Positions 24,536-33,670 of a DNA stretch of 64,000 nt are shown here, one piece after another. This DNA comes from Candidatus Zipacnadum vermilionense (lineage in GTDB: Bacteria; Armatimonadota; Zipacnadia; Zipacnadales; Zipacnadaceae): positions 62,001 through 126,000 of the forward strand of contig JALGSV010000001.1 of assembly GCA_029821755.1 (NCBI GenBank). Reading direction: 5' to 3'. The translations under genes were made by a program, and so were the position numbers. Numbering within the stretch: position 1 is the first letter of the stretch; every line of letters begins with the position of its first letter. A model generated the notes under the pieces. The model saw only the letters and a list, made by a program, of their open reading frames with translations. It did not search any database and was not told where the DNA came from.

Positions 24536-25822
24536 TCACTGGCCTTGCCCGAGCGCCTCCTCATATAGCTTCAGCGTCTGCTCAACCGCCGCATCTACCG
24601 TATAGTGCCGCGCTATGCCCTCGGCGCCGAACTGGCCCAGGCGGTCGGCTTCCTCCGGGTGGTCCTGCAAGCGGGCCAGCGCCGCCGCCAGGGCCTCCGG
24701 GCTATCCGGCTCGACCAACAGGCCGCCACCGGTTAGCTCCAGCATCTCCGGGAATACTCCTCGATTCGGGACTACCACTGGCACCCCGGCGGCCAGGGCC
24801 TCCATCGCCGACAGCCCTCGCGCCTCGGCGAAGCGGCTGGGGAGGGCGTAGACGCTGAGGCTGTGCAGGAAACGCACCTTTTCTTCCAGGCTGATTTCCC
24901 CCAGATACTCCACCTGCCCGGCCAGTCCCGCCTCCCGCACCCGCTGCTGGACTTGCCGCCAGTAGGGCTTGTCCAGCACCTTACCTGCCACCCTCAGTCT
25001 CGCTTCCCGCCCCTGTTCCGCCAGCTTCGCCAGGGCCTCCACGACGAGGTCCACAGCCTTGCCGCCGGTAATGGCGGAGAGGTAGCCGATGGTGAAGGGC
25101 TGGCGGGGGCGAGGACCGGGACGGGCGAAGAGGGGGGCCTCCAGGCCGGTGCGGACCATACGAATGCGGTCGGGCGGGACGTCCAGGTACTCGCTCATCT
25201 TGCCGGCATGGGCCGTGTAGGGGGCGATGAACAGGTCCACGGCGCGGGCATGCTCCTGCATGAGCTGCTGCGCTTGGGAGCGATAGGGCTCAGGCATCTC
25301 CCCGACGAAGTCCTCTTCGCCCTGCAGTCCCGCCACCACTGGCACGCCCAGGCGGCGCTTGACCTCGGTGCCTACCGCGCCCAGCATGGTGTTGGTGAGG
25401 ACCACCAGGTCCGGGCGGGGGGCGCGCGCCAGGAAGCGCACCAGTCGCTCCAGTTCCGCCCTCTGGCGGCCCTGGCTCCCGGAGAGCACCGAGACGGTCA
25501 TGACCGCCAGGTCCGCGGCCTTGTTGCTCACCGCGAAGCGCGTGGCGAAGTTGAGCAAGCCAGGTTGGTCGAGGAGGCCCCGCACCGCCGCCGGAGCCCT
25601 CCCGCAGGTCGGACACTTCTGCTGCAGGAACATGTTGATGCCGCCGAGCAGGATGGGGGTGGTGGCTAGAGGGCGGGAGCCCTCCAGCTTGAGGGGTGTA
25701 TAGAGGGGCGTGACCTGCACGTCATGGCCGCGCGCGAGCAGCCCGCGAATCAACACGAGGTCGCGCGCGCAGGCTCCGCAGTACATGCCGGCCGCGCCGG
25801 CGGCGAGGTAAGCGATTCGCAT
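24536..25822 (-). CDS. Glycosyltransferase family 4 (GT-B) protein with two Cys pairs
   Basis: A 428-aa GT-B glycosyltransferase. The N-terminal MRIAYLAAGAAGMYCGACAR has the family's Gly-rich donor loop but with a CxxC pair (Cys15, Cys18). A second pair, CPTCG (Cys70, Cys73), lies in an insert of about residues 45-90. The C-terminal half carries FTIGYLSAITGGKAVDLVVE, SLSVYALPSRFAEARGLSAMEALAAGVPVV and the EX7E-like sugar-nucleotide site. The two pairs could bind a metal. The start at 25822 is chosen because the family N-terminus begins there and GAAGGA is 5 bases upstream. The gene is divergent from the radical SAM gene and shares its control region. Confidence 0.88.
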   Translation of the reverse strand: MRIAYLAAGAAGMYCGACARDLVLIRGLLARGHDVQVTPLYTPLKLEGSRPLATTPILLGGINMFLQQKCPTCGRAPAAVRGLLDQPGLLNFATRFAVSNKAADLAVMTVSVLSGSQGRQRAELERLVRFLARAPRPDLVVLTNTMLGAVGTEVKRRLGVPVVAGLQGEEDFVGEMPEPYRSQAQQLMQEHARAVDLFIAPYTAHAGKMSEYLDVPPDRIRMVRTGLEAPLFARPGPRPRQPFTIGYLSAITGGKAVDLVVEALAKLAEQGREARLRVAGKVLDKPYWRQVQQRVREAGLAGQVEYLGEISLEEKVRFLHSLSVYALPSRFAEARGLSAMEALAAGVPVVVPNRGVFPEMLELTGGGLLVEPDSPEALAAALARLQDHPEEADRLGQFGAEGIARHYTVDAAVEQTLKLYEEALGQGQ

Positions 25823-25844
25823 GCTGGTCCTTCGTGTGGACTCC

Positions 25845-25873
25845 TTGACGCTCCCCTTCGTACTCCCTACAAT
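25845..25873 (+). promoter_or_regulatory. Promoter of the glycyl-radical activase gene
   Basis: TTGACG (25845-25850) and TACAAT (25868-25873) with a 17-base spacer, near consensus. The start near 25880 gives a leader of about 46 nt before the ATG at 25926. Confidence 0.75.
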
Positions 25874-25925
25874 ACCGCGAGAGGCCGGCCCGCGCAAGGG
25901 GGTCGGCCTGCTTCGCTACTTCGCG

Positions 25926-26855
25926 ATGATTATGACCGGCATTGTGTTCGACATCAAGCGCTTCGCCATCCACGACGGCCCCGGCATTCGCACCACGGTC
26001 TTCCTCAAGGGTTGTCCCCTGCGGTGCTACTGGTGCCACAACCCCGAATCGCAGGCCCCGCGGCCGGTGCTGATGCAGTATCCGCGCAACTGCATCGGCT
26101 GCCAGGCGTGCTTGGTGGCCTGCCCGCACGGGGCGCTGAGCGCCGGCGTCTCGCCGCCTAGCGGCGGCGAGGCGCAGATCGCCATTGACCGGGAGGTTTG
26201 TCAGAGCTGCGGCGCGTGCACCCAGGTCTGCTACGCCCAGGCGCTGGTGCTGCTGGGCAAGGAGATGTCGGTGGAAGAGGTCATGGCCGAGGTGGTTAAG
26301 GACCGGGCCTTCTATCAGACCTCGGGCGGGGGGATGACCCTGTCGGGGGGCGAGCCGATGTACCAGCCGGCTTTCACCACCGCCCTGCTGCAGGCGGCGA
26401 AAGCGGAGGGTCTGCACACGGCTGTGGACACCAGTGGCTATGCGCGTTGGGAACTGTACGAGCAGGCCCTGCCTTTCGTGGACCTGGTCCTGTTTGACCT
26501 TAAGCACACCGAGCCCACTGCGCATCAAATTGGCACGGGCGTAGATAACACGCTGATTCTCGAGAATCTCCGGCGGCTCGCGGCTGCCGAGGTGGAGATT
26601 CTGGTCCGCGTCCCCATCATCCCCGGCTTCAACGCCAGCCCCGAAGGAGTAGCGGCTACGGCCCGGCTGCTGGCCGGCCTGCCGCGTCCCGTCCCCATGG
26701 AATTGCTCCCCTATCACCGCCTGGGTGAGGGCAAGTACGCCTCGCTGGGCCAGGAGCCCCCGGAGCAACAGTCCACCCCACCCGAGTCGGATCTGCTCGA
26801 CACGCTAGTCGAGGTCGCCCGCAACCTAGGTGTCGAGTGCAAGCTGGAGAGGTAG
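25926..26855 (+). CDS. Glycyl-radical enzyme activating protein (radical SAM)
   Basis: A 309-aa radical SAM activase of the pyruvate formate-lyase-activating type. The SAM cluster motif CPLRCYWC (Cys30, Cys34, Cys37) follows FAIHDGPGIRTT. Next is a bi-cluster ferredoxin insert (CIGCQACLVACP and CQSCGACTQVC), as in activases of choline, glycerol or benzylsuccinate-type enzymes. The SGGEP motif binds SAM, and the C-terminus has VDLVLFDLKH. No glycyl-radical enzyme is found in the window, so the partner must be elsewhere. The track begins at 25821, but that extension overlaps the promoter. No strong ribosome site is seen before either ATG (25926 or 25932). Confidence 0.92.
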   Translation: MIMTGIVFDIKRFAIHDGPGIRTTVFLKGCPLRCYWCHNPESQAPRPVLMQYPRNCIGCQACLVACPHGALSAGVSPPSGGEAQIAIDREVCQSCGACTQVCYAQALVLLGKEMSVEEVMAEVVKDRAFYQTSGGGMTLSGGEPMYQPAFTTALLQAAKAEGLHTAVDTSGYARWELYEQALPFVDLVLFDLKHTEPTAHQIGTGVDNTLILENLRRLAAAEVEILVRVPIIPGFNASPEGVAATARLLAGLPRPVPMELLPYHRLGEGKYASLGQEPPEQQSTPPESDLLDTLVEVARNLGVECKLER

Positions 26856-27205
26856 CTGAACGGCGGCTGAGCGACAGTTCGAGTAAGGGGGATAGCGGCT
26901 GGTCCAGCTTGGGAGGGAAGGTGGGGGGGGCCGGCGAAATCTCCACTCGGTGGTTTTGCTTCGAGCCGGGCGAAGGAGAATGGATTCGGTGCCGTTGCCG
27001 CCCCTCTGCGGTGCTGGATCCCCGGAGTGATAGTCGCGCACGGCTTGTCTTTCGTGCTTGCCACCGGTACTCCTCCCGGGCTCCTGCGCCGTAAAGCCTC
27101 TCTGCGCAAAACTGGGTGACGTTCCGGTTGTCCCGGCAGTGGGGGGACCGACAGACCTCAATAAGGTGTAGATTCGCCAACTCAAGTAGTGTAAGGAGAC
27201 GCGCA
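26856..27205. other. 350-bp gap before the first heparinase-like gene
   Basis: Holds two short CTGAACGGCGG-type repeat units at 26856-26877. No terminator, promoter or ORF with family character was recognised in the rest. Confidence 0.45.
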
Positions 27206-30200
27206 ATGCGTATGACTCGACTGCGGTGCCTCGGCTTGCTCTCGTTGTTCCTCGTTCTGTGCAGTCTGCCGGCCTGCGCTCAGCAGCAGACCTTCACCAT
27301 CAAAGAGTACTTTGGCGTGTCCCACCCGGATCAGATCATCGATTTTGACCTGGCCAAGAAGGTGGACGCGCAGGCCTCGCGCGTGCTTGGTCCCGACGGC
27401 GTGGAGGTCCCCTACCAGTTGGTGGGCGAGGGCAAGCGGCTGGCGATACGGACCGACCTGGCAGCCGGGGCTGAGAAGAGCTGGCAACTGGCCGCCGGCA
27501 AGCCCGTCGACGGCGAGGGCCTGACTGTGGTCGAGAAACCGACCTTCTACGAGATAACCAACGAGCTGATCGGGGTGCGCGTGACCAAGGCGCTGGAGGC
27601 GGTCGGGGAGGGGACCAACCTGCCCGCGCCGGTGCAGGGCGTGCGGATGCGTGACGGAACTTGGACCGGCGAGGGGCGGAATGCGCTCATCTACCAGTCC
27701 GGGGCGGATGGGACCAACCAGACCATCCCGACAGGGATGAAGGTCGAATTCGTCGAGCGAGGGCCGCTGGTAGTGGTCGTGCGGGTCAGGTATGACTTCA
27801 CGACCCCTGATTACAACTACGGCCAGCAGAAGATAAGGGAGGCGGGGCCAGGTTCCTACACCTGTACCATCCGAATGCAGGCCGGCCAGCCGTCGATACT
27901 CTTCGAGGAGGATACCGACATCGAGCCCAAGTGGGGCTTGGAGTTCTACGAGGCGGTACATCCCACCCACGCGCGCTACCGGGGTCATCATTCCAGCAGG
28001 CCGGAATACGGGTACCAGCCTGACGGGGCCGTGTACGGACCCTCTCACGCCCGGCCGGAGATGGACGCGCAGGTAGACCTGACGTATGACCGTCCGCGGG
28101 TGTCATACTACAACTCTAGTCCTGACTCCTGGCGCTGGATGTCGGTCTGGGACCCGTGGGCCTTCGATACCGGCTGGTACTGGCAGATGTACGACGCCCA
28201 AGCAGCGCCGAACAGCAATCTGGTGGGCATCTTCGCCGGGAAGGCCTCCCGCGCCCTCGGGGCTGGCTTTTCGGGTACGGGGCTCTACACCAGGCCGGCT
28301 GAGGGCAACGGCCCTCCCCAGGCTGGAATCGCCATCCAGTCGTACCGGCGCGGCGCCGACAACAGCATTTACCCGCGCAGCCGCTTCCAGTGGGGACTGT
28401 TCCTGGGGGTACGGGACCAAGACCTGCGAGACGCCAGAGAGATTCAGCCGATCAACCTGCAGATGAACCTGCACGGCGGCGTCTCGCTGAACGATATCCA
28501 ACGCCTGACCCTGGACTTCCCCGACCCGCCGCAGGGGTACGGGTCGATGTATGTTGACAAGCAGGTCACCGAGGCCCGCGTTGTCAGGATGCGGGCGGAC
28601 GATGATTACTTCCGGTGGTGCTACAACGTCGACCCCTACACCCGACCGCTGATGGACATGTGGAAAGATGGGACCGCTGCCGGCCTGGCCAAGATAATGG
28701 AGCCGATCACCAGTGACGCCCAGGGGATCTTGGACCAACTGGTCAACAAAGGCGGCATCTACGGCTTCCAGTATCACTACTGGCACGGGGGCCTGGCCAT
28801 GAGTAGGCTGCTCCCGTATATCGATCAGGTGCTGGCTTCCGACCAGGCCTCCCCCGAGGACAAGCGTGCAGCCAAGGCCGCCGCCGTCCTCTTCGCCGGG
28901 GTGCTGTGGGATGACGACTTCGTGCCCATGTTCGACGGGCACCGGCTCAACCTGGGCACCGAGAACATGCCGGTGCAGCAGCAAAACTACCGCGAGATGT
29001 ATGCCCTGTACCTGGCCACGCATCCGGTATTCGAGGAACGAGCCCAGCAGGTCTGGCCCAACGCCCAGAAGATGCTCGCCCAAAGCATTAACGACCAGGG
29101 CTCCCACATGGGCAGCTCACACTACATCGGGGCCGCGATGGGACCGCTGCTGTCGACCTTGCAGCAATTGCAGAAGTCGGGAATCGCCGACCCCTTCCAG
29201 GCCGAGCCGCGCATGGCCGAGTATGCGGAGTTCGAGATGAACTTTCTGACGCCTCCGGACCCCCGCTTCGATAACCTGCGCAAGCGTCCGGCCATCGGTG
29301 ACGCGCCTCCGGGGGAGGCGACCGAGTTCTGGGGGCAACTGGCTACCGCTTTCGCCGAACTCAATCCCGATCTCTCCGCTCGCCTGATGGGGGCTTGGCA
29401 ACAAAGCGGCAAACCTCATTCTGCCTTCCATGGCTCGACTCAGTTGAAGATTGACGAGGCGCTCCCGTCGGAGGATCCTGGCCTATCTTCCGCGCATTGC
29501 TCGGGCTGGTACTCAGTATTGCGGACCGGCTGGGGCACGGCCAACGAGAATGCGGCCTGGTTCGTCGACGGTGGGTGGTACCGTGACCACGCCCATCGCG
29601 ACCTGGGCGAGGTGGTGTTGTTTGCGCACAACGCCCCGTTGTCCCTCGACTTCGGGAGCTTCTACTCGCCGTCCGCGCCCGGAGGCCTCCTGCACAGCGT
29701 CGTGTTGCCGCTAGCGGAGGTGGCGGACACCTGGAACGCCTTGCCGCCGCCCCTGAGCAGGGGCGGGCGCTGGGGCAAGGCAGAGCAGCAGGCCTACCAG
29801 GGAAGCGATGAGGGAGGCTGGGCGCGGACGCATTTCGAGCGGGGCAAGATCGGCTGGACGCGCGCCGTGAGCCTGGCCGCGCCGGTGCCTGAGGTGGCGG
29901 TCTTCGGGATCCAGGATACCTTCGACGGGGAGGAAGGCGCTGCTCCGAAGGTCTTCAGCCTCAACTTCATGTCCACCGGTCCCGTGGAAACCCCCGAGGG
30001 CCCCAAGGTAGCGGGGCAGGGCTTCACGCTGCAACCTGGGCTGCGCATGCTGGGCTTCGCCGGTCAGACCTTCGCCAAGCATGCTACCCAGGGAATTGAT
30101 TGGGAGGTGTACGTGCTGGCGGACCGACCGATCCAAGGGTTCCTGGCGGAGTGGAGTCACCAGAACGTCTGCCCAGAGCAGCAGACGCTGCTGCGCCTGA

Positions 30201-30346
30201 AGAGCGACGGCCCCTTCCGGATGGTCATCGTGGCCTGGCCCAAGGGCGCGAAGCCGGTGGATCTGCAGGTCCAGGAGGCGGACGGCCTGTCGGTGACGGC
30301 CGGCGGGAAGACGGTACGGCTGGCACCGAGTGGCGCGCTGCAATAG
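27206..30346 (+). CDS. Large secreted heparinase II/III-like protein (paralogue A)
   Basis: A 1046-aa exported protein (signal peptide LLSLFLVLCSLPACAQ). The mature N-terminus FTIKEYFGVSHPDQIIDFDL is the shared opening of five paralogues in this window. A beta-rich region follows (to about residue 300), with FYEITNELIGVRV near residue 113. The centre is mostly helical. The C-terminal third has WYRDHAHRDLGEVVLFAHNA and PLSLDFGSF (from about residue 790), which resembles the His/Asp block of heparinase II/III-type polysaccharide lyases. AAGGAG lies 7 bases before the ATG. Target polysaccharide unknown. It is 8.5 kb from the next paralogue, and a 2-oxoacid dehydrogenase operon follows. Confidence 0.7.
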   Translation: MRMTRLRCLGLLSLFLVLCSLPACAQQQTFTIKEYFGVSHPDQIIDFDLAKKVDAQASRVLGPDGVEVPYQLVGEGKRLAIRTDLAAGAEKSWQLAAGKPVDGEGLTVVEKPTFYEITNELIGVRVTKALEAVGEGTNLPAPVQGVRMRDGTWTGEGRNALIYQSGADGTNQTIPTGMKVEFVERGPLVVVVRVRYDFTTPDYNYGQQKIREAGPGSYTCTIRMQAGQPSILFEEDTDIEPKWGLEFYEAVHPTHARYRGHHSSRPEYGYQPDGAVYGPSHARPEMDAQVDLTYDRPRVSYYNSSPDSWRWMSVWDPWAFDTGWYWQMYDAQAAPNSNLVGIFAGKASRALGAGFSGTGLYTRPAEGNGPPQAGIAIQSYRRGADNSIYPRSRFQWGLFLGVRDQDLRDAREIQPINLQMNLHGGVSLNDIQRLTLDFPDPPQGYGSMYVDKQVTEARVVRMRADDDYFRWCYNVDPYTRPLMDMWKDGTAAGLAKIMEPITSDAQGILDQLVNKGGIYGFQYHYWHGGLAMSRLLPYIDQVLASDQASPEDKRAAKAAAVLFAGVLWDDDFVPMFDGHRLNLGTENMPVQQQNYREMYALYLATHPVFEERAQQVWPNAQKMLAQSINDQGSHMGSSHYIGAAMGPLLSTLQQLQKSGIADPFQAEPRMAEYAEFEMNFLTPPDPRFDNLRKRPAIGDAPPGEATEFWGQLATAFAELNPDLSARLMGAWQQSGKPHSAFHGSTQLKIDEALPSEDPGLSSAHCSGWYSVLRTGWGTANENAAWFVDGGWYRDHAHRDLGEVVLFAHNAPLSLDFGSFYSPSAPGGLLHSVVLPLAEVADTWNALPPPLSRGGRWGKAEQQAYQGSDEGGWARTHFERGKIGWTRAVSLAAPVPEVAVFGIQDTFDGEEGAAPKVFSLNFMSTGPVETPEGPKVAGQGFTLQPGLRMLGFAGQTFAKHATQGIDWEVYVLADRPIQGFLAEWSHQNVCPEQQTLLRLKSDGPFRMVIVAWPKGAKPVDLQVQEADGLSVTAGGKTVRLAPSGALQ

Positions 30347-30375
30347 GCGCCTGGAGGCGGGAACGTGCTCTGCTG

Positions 30376-30423
30376 GTAGGGCGGAGGTTTCGTGGAGGTC
30401 GTATCTCCGCGCAGTCTCCGCCC
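30376..30423. repeat. Nested palindrome, REP-like
   Basis: GGGCGGAG (30379-30386) pairs with CTCCGCCC (30416-30423), and an inner CGTGGAG pairs with CTCCGCG around GTCGTAT. It begins GTAGGGCGG, like other palindromes in the window, and its centre resembles the element at 63218-63265. Confidence 0.6.
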
Positions 30424-30464
30424 GTGGCGCTATAACGCCTACACGAAGATGGAGGAGTAGAGCG

Positions 30465-31577
30465 ATGGCGGTGCCGATCAGGATGCCGGACTTGGGGACC
30501 ACGGTGGAGGAGTGCCGGATCACGGCCTGGCGTGTGCGCGAGGGCGATAAGGTGGTGCAGGGGGAGGTTCTGGCTGATATCGAGACCGACAAGGCCATTG
30601 TGGAGTTGGAGTCGGTTGCCGCGGGGGTGGTGTTGAAGCTGCGGGTGGAGGAGGAGGCATTGGTCCAGGTGGGGGAGGTGCTGGCCTACGTCGGCGAGGC
30701 GGGGGAGGCCGTGCCGGAGGAAGAGCAGCAGCCGGCCGCGTCGGAGGCGACTCCCGTGGGTCCGGCGCCGGTCGAACGGACCGGGGAGATCCGGGTGGCG
30801 CCCGTGGTGCGGAACCTGGCAGTGAAGTTGGGGGTGGACCTCGGCGCGGTGCCAGGGACCGGGCGGGGCGGGATGCTCACTCGCGAGGATGTGCAGCGGG
30901 TGAGCAAGGAGGCTCCGGTGGAGGCGCCGCCGCGGGGACAGGCGGCGGTGGCGCGGGCGGTGGGGAGGAGCTGGGCGGAGAAGCCGCATGCGTACTTCCG
31001 GACCGTGGTGGATATGAGCGCGGTGGAGGCCCTGCGTGAGCGGCTAGCGGAGGACGGGAAGCGAGTGGGGTATGATGCGCTGCTGTTGCGGGCGATGGCG
31101 ACGACGCTGGAGGAGTTTCCGGCGCTGAAGACGGCGTGGGAAGGCGGGCGGCCGGTGGCGCGAGAGGGCACACACCTGGCCGTGGCCCTGGGGCGTGGGG
31201 AGGAGCTGTTCCTACCGGTGATCCGAGACGCAGACCGGCTGTCGGTGGAGGAGATCCAGGCGGAGGTAAACGAGCTGGTCGCACAGATACGCGGCGGGAA
31301 GTCCCCAGCGGCGCGGATGACCGGCGGGGTCATGGCCCTGAGTAACCTGGGCATGTACCCGATTGAGTCGTTCGACCCGATCATCTTCCCCGAGCATAGC
31401 GCGATCCTGGCGGCCGGGCGAGTGCAGCCAGAGGCGCTGGTGGTGGAGGGAAAGGTGGAGGCGCGGCCAGCGATGCGACTGACGCTGGCAGTGGATCACC
31501 GGGTAGTGAACGGGAGGACGGCGGCGGGGTTTCTGGGAAAGGTGAAGGAGCGGCTTGAGGCCGGAGAGCTGAGCTAG
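30465..31577 (+). CDS. 2-oxoacid dehydrogenase E2 (dihydrolipoyl acyltransferase)
   Basis: A 370-aa E2 component. The single N-terminal lipoyl domain has the lipoyl lysine in ETDKAIVE (Lys43). The peripheral-subunit-binding domain is VAPVVRNLAVKLGVDLGAVPG. The catalytic domain ends VDHRVVNGRTAAGFL, with catalytic His and Asn. Asn in place of the commoner Asp is also found in the Azotobacter vinelandii enzyme, so this is not a defect. GGAGGAG lies 7 bases before the ATG at 30465. E1 alpha follows 20 bases downstream. E2 preceding E1 alpha and E1 beta is an uncommon order. Substrate (pyruvate, acetoin or branched-chain keto acid) is not fixed. Confidence 0.93.
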   Translation: MAVPIRMPDLGTTVEECRITAWRVREGDKVVQGEVLADIETDKAIVELESVAAGVVLKLRVEEEALVQVGEVLAYVGEAGEAVPEEEQQPAASEATPVGPAPVERTGEIRVAPVVRNLAVKLGVDLGAVPGTGRGGMLTREDVQRVSKEAPVEAPPRGQAAVARAVGRSWAEKPHAYFRTVVDMSAVEALRERLAEDGKRVGYDALLLRAMATTLEEFPALKTAWEGGRPVAREGTHLAVALGRGEELFLPVIRDADRLSVEEIQAEVNELVAQIRGGKSPAARMTGGVMALSNLGMYPIESFDPIIFPEHSAILAAGRVQPEALVVEGKVEARPAMRLTLAVDHRVVNGRTAAGFLGKVKERLEAGELS

Positions 31578-31597
31578 TTCCAGCCTGGAGGAGACAC

Positions 31598-32557
31598 ATG
31601 GCATACGACACGCAATTCCTGCTGGGGCTGTACCGGCAGATGGTGCTGATAAGGCAGTTTGAGGAGCGAGTGAAGTTCCTGTTCCTGGAGGGGGTTATGC
31701 CGGGCACTATTCACCAGTACCAGGGCCAGGAGGCCGTGGCGGTGGGGGTGTGCAGCGCGCTGGAAGCGCAGGATGTGATCACCAGCACCCACCGGCCGCA
31801 TGGCCATGCCCTGGCCAAGGGGTTGAGCATCGAGTCACTGATGGGGGAGCTGTTCGGGAAGGTCACCGGCTGCTGTCACGGTAAGGGCGGGTCGATGCAC
31901 GTGGGGGACCTGGAGAAGGGGATGGTGCCGGCGATCGCGATTGTCGGGGGCGGGGTGCCGATTGCGACGGGGATCGGCCTATCGTTCAAGCTGCGCCAGG
32001 AGCCGCGGGTGGCGGTGTGCTTCATGGGGGACGGGGCGACCAATGAGGGGGCCTTCCATGAGGCGGTCAACATGGGGGCGATCTGGTCGCTGCCTGTGGT
32101 ATACGTGATCGAGAATAACCGCTACTCGGCCTCGACGCCGATCTGCCAGACGGCGCGGGTCGAGCGGCTGACGGAGCGGGCACATGCGTACGGGATTCCG
32201 GGTGTGACGGTGGACGGAAACGACGTGTTGACAGTGCATGAGGCCGCGCAGGTGGCGGTAGAGCGGGCGCGGAGTGGGGCGGGGCCGACGTTGTTGGAGG
32301 CGATGACCTACCGGATTACCGGGCACTCGCGGCGGGACCCCTGCCTCTATCAGCCCGAGGAAGAACGCAAGCAGGCGCTGGCGGAGGAGCCGATCGGGAG
32401 GTATGGGGCGTGGCTGCTGGCGGAAGGGACAGCCGAGCAGGCGGCGCTGGACCAGGCGCGGGCGGAGGTAGACGCGGAGATTGAGGAGGCGGTGCGAGCG
32501 GCGCAGGCGGCCCCGGCGCCGGCCCCGGAGGCGGCATTGGAGGATGTGTTTGCCTGA
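31598..32557 (+). CDS. 2-oxoacid dehydrogenase E1 alpha (pyruvate/acetoin type)
   Basis: A 319-aa thiamine-diphosphate-dependent E1 alpha subunit. Motifs: HQYQGQEAVAVGVCSAL for substrate entry, GKGGSMHVGD, and the TPP signature GDGATNEGAFHEAVNMGAIW ending in VIENNRYS. The length (about 320 aa) and the VGGGVPIATGIGLSFK block fit acetoin/pyruvate-type E1 alpha rather than the longer branched-chain form. The subunit pairs with the E1 beta encoded next. GGAGG lies before the ATG, and the E2 stop is 20 bases upstream. The E1 beta start lies 40 bases past this stop. Confidence 0.94.
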   Translation: MAYDTQFLLGLYRQMVLIRQFEERVKFLFLEGVMPGTIHQYQGQEAVAVGVCSALEAQDVITSTHRPHGHALAKGLSIESLMGELFGKVTGCCHGKGGSMHVGDLEKGMVPAIAIVGGGVPIATGIGLSFKLRQEPRVAVCFMGDGATNEGAFHEAVNMGAIWSLPVVYVIENNRYSASTPICQTARVERLTERAHAYGIPGVTVDGNDVLTVHEAAQVAVERARSGAGPTLLEAMTYRITGHSRRDPCLYQPEEERKQALAEEPIGRYGAWLLAEGTAEQAALDQARAEVDAEIEEAVRAAQAAPAPAPEAALEDVFA

Positions 32558-32597
32558 GCGGCGCGATGAGGTTGAGGTTGAGCAAAGGAGACGTCCA

Positions 32598-33623
32598 GTG
32601 GCACGTTTGAGCATAGCGGAAGCGTTGCGAGAAGGACTGCGTGAGGAAATGGCCCGCGATGAGCGGGTGTTCTGTATCGGGGAGGACATCGGGATCCCCG
32701 GCGGCTGGGGCGGGGCGTTTACGGTGACGCTTGGTTTGGAGCAGGACTTCCGGGAGCGGATCATTGATACGCCCATCTCCGAGGCCGGGCTGTTTGGGGT
32801 GGCGCTGGGGGCGGCGATCATGGGGCTGCGGCCGGTGGCCGATGTGCAGTACGGGGACTTCCTCTTCTGCGCCATGGACCAGGTGGTCAATCAGATCGCG
32901 ACGATGCGGTACATGTCCGGCGGGAAGGTGACGGTGCCGCTGGTGATGCGCGCACCGGTGGGGGCCACGGGGCGCGGGGCGCAACATGCGCGCAATCCCG
33001 AGGCGATCTTCTACGGCATCCCCGGGCTGAAGATCGTCTGTCCGGCCACGGCGTACGACGCCAAGGGTTTGCTGAAAGCGGCGGTCCGCGAGGACAATCC
33101 GGTGCTAATCTTCGAGCACAAGCTGCTGTACGGCTCGAAGGGTGCGCGAGCGGAGACGGAGGCGTTGGACGCCTCCAGCGAGGTGCCGGAGGAGGACTAT
33201 GTGGTACCGCTGGGAGAGGGGATCGTGCGGCGGGAGGGGACGCACGTGACCGTCATTGCCAACCTGCTGATGATGCACCGGGCGCTGCTGGCAGCGGAGC
33301 GGCTGGCGGGGGAGGGGATCAGCGCGGAGGTGATCGACCCGCGGAGCCTGGTACCCTTTGACTGGGAGCTGGTGGAGGCGTCGGTGGGCAAGACCATGCG
33401 GGCGGTAGTGGTGGAGGAGGGGCCGCGGACGGGCGGGATTGGGGCGGAGATCGCGGCGAGCCTGGCCGAGCGGATGAGCGACTACCTACTGGCGCCGGTT
33501 GGGCGGGTGGCCTCGCCTGATATTCCCGTGCCCTTTGCGCCCCCGATGGAGGAGTTCTACCGGCCGACCGTGGAGAGGATCGTGGAAGCGGCGCGGGGAG
33601 TGGTGGTGGGCAGCGGAGGGTAG
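32598..33623 (+). CDS. 2-oxoacid dehydrogenase E1 beta
   Basis: A 341-aa E1 beta subunit starting at GTG (32598), with AAAGGAG 7 bases upstream. Typical blocks: FCIGEDIGIPGGWGGAF, IIDTPISEAGLFGVALGAA, RPVADVQYGDFLF and NPVLIFEHKLLYGSKG, followed by the transketolase C-terminal domain (ISAEVIDPRSLVPFDWELV). It completes E2-E1alpha-E1beta. No E3 (lipoamide dehydrogenase) gene follows, so E3 must be encoded elsewhere. The track's longer frame reaches back into E1 alpha and is not the real start. It converges with the DUF4838 gene, 47 bases away. Confidence 0.93.
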   Translation: MARLSIAEALREGLREEMARDERVFCIGEDIGIPGGWGGAFTVTLGLEQDFRERIIDTPISEAGLFGVALGAAIMGLRPVADVQYGDFLFCAMDQVVNQIATMRYMSGGKVTVPLVMRAPVGATGRGAQHARNPEAIFYGIPGLKIVCPATAYDAKGLLKAAVREDNPVLIFEHKLLYGSKGARAETEALDASSEVPEEDYVVPLGEGIVRREGTHVTVIANLLMMHRALLAAERLAGEGISAEVIDPRSLVPFDWELVEASVGKTMRAVVVEEGPRTGGIGAEIAASLAERMSDYLLAPVGRVASPDIPVPFAPPMEEFYRPTVERIVEAARGVVVGSGG

Positions 33624-33653
33624 AGAAGCCTCAGCCCCCTGCCCTCTTTCCCT

Positions 33654-33670
33654 GCGCACGTTCCGTGCGC
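33654..33670. terminator. Short hairpin between convergent genes
   Basis: GCGCACG-TTC-CGTGCGC forms a perfect 7-bp stem in the 47-base gap between E1 beta and the convergent DUF4838 gene. Without a T tract it is only a possible bidirectional terminator. Confidence 0.4.

Noticed and set aside
31470-31577. Asn in place of Asp in the E2 catalytic motif (HRVVNG) as a dead enzyme
   Set aside because: The Azotobacter vinelandii dihydrolipoyl acetyltransferase uses Asn at this position, so activity is expected.
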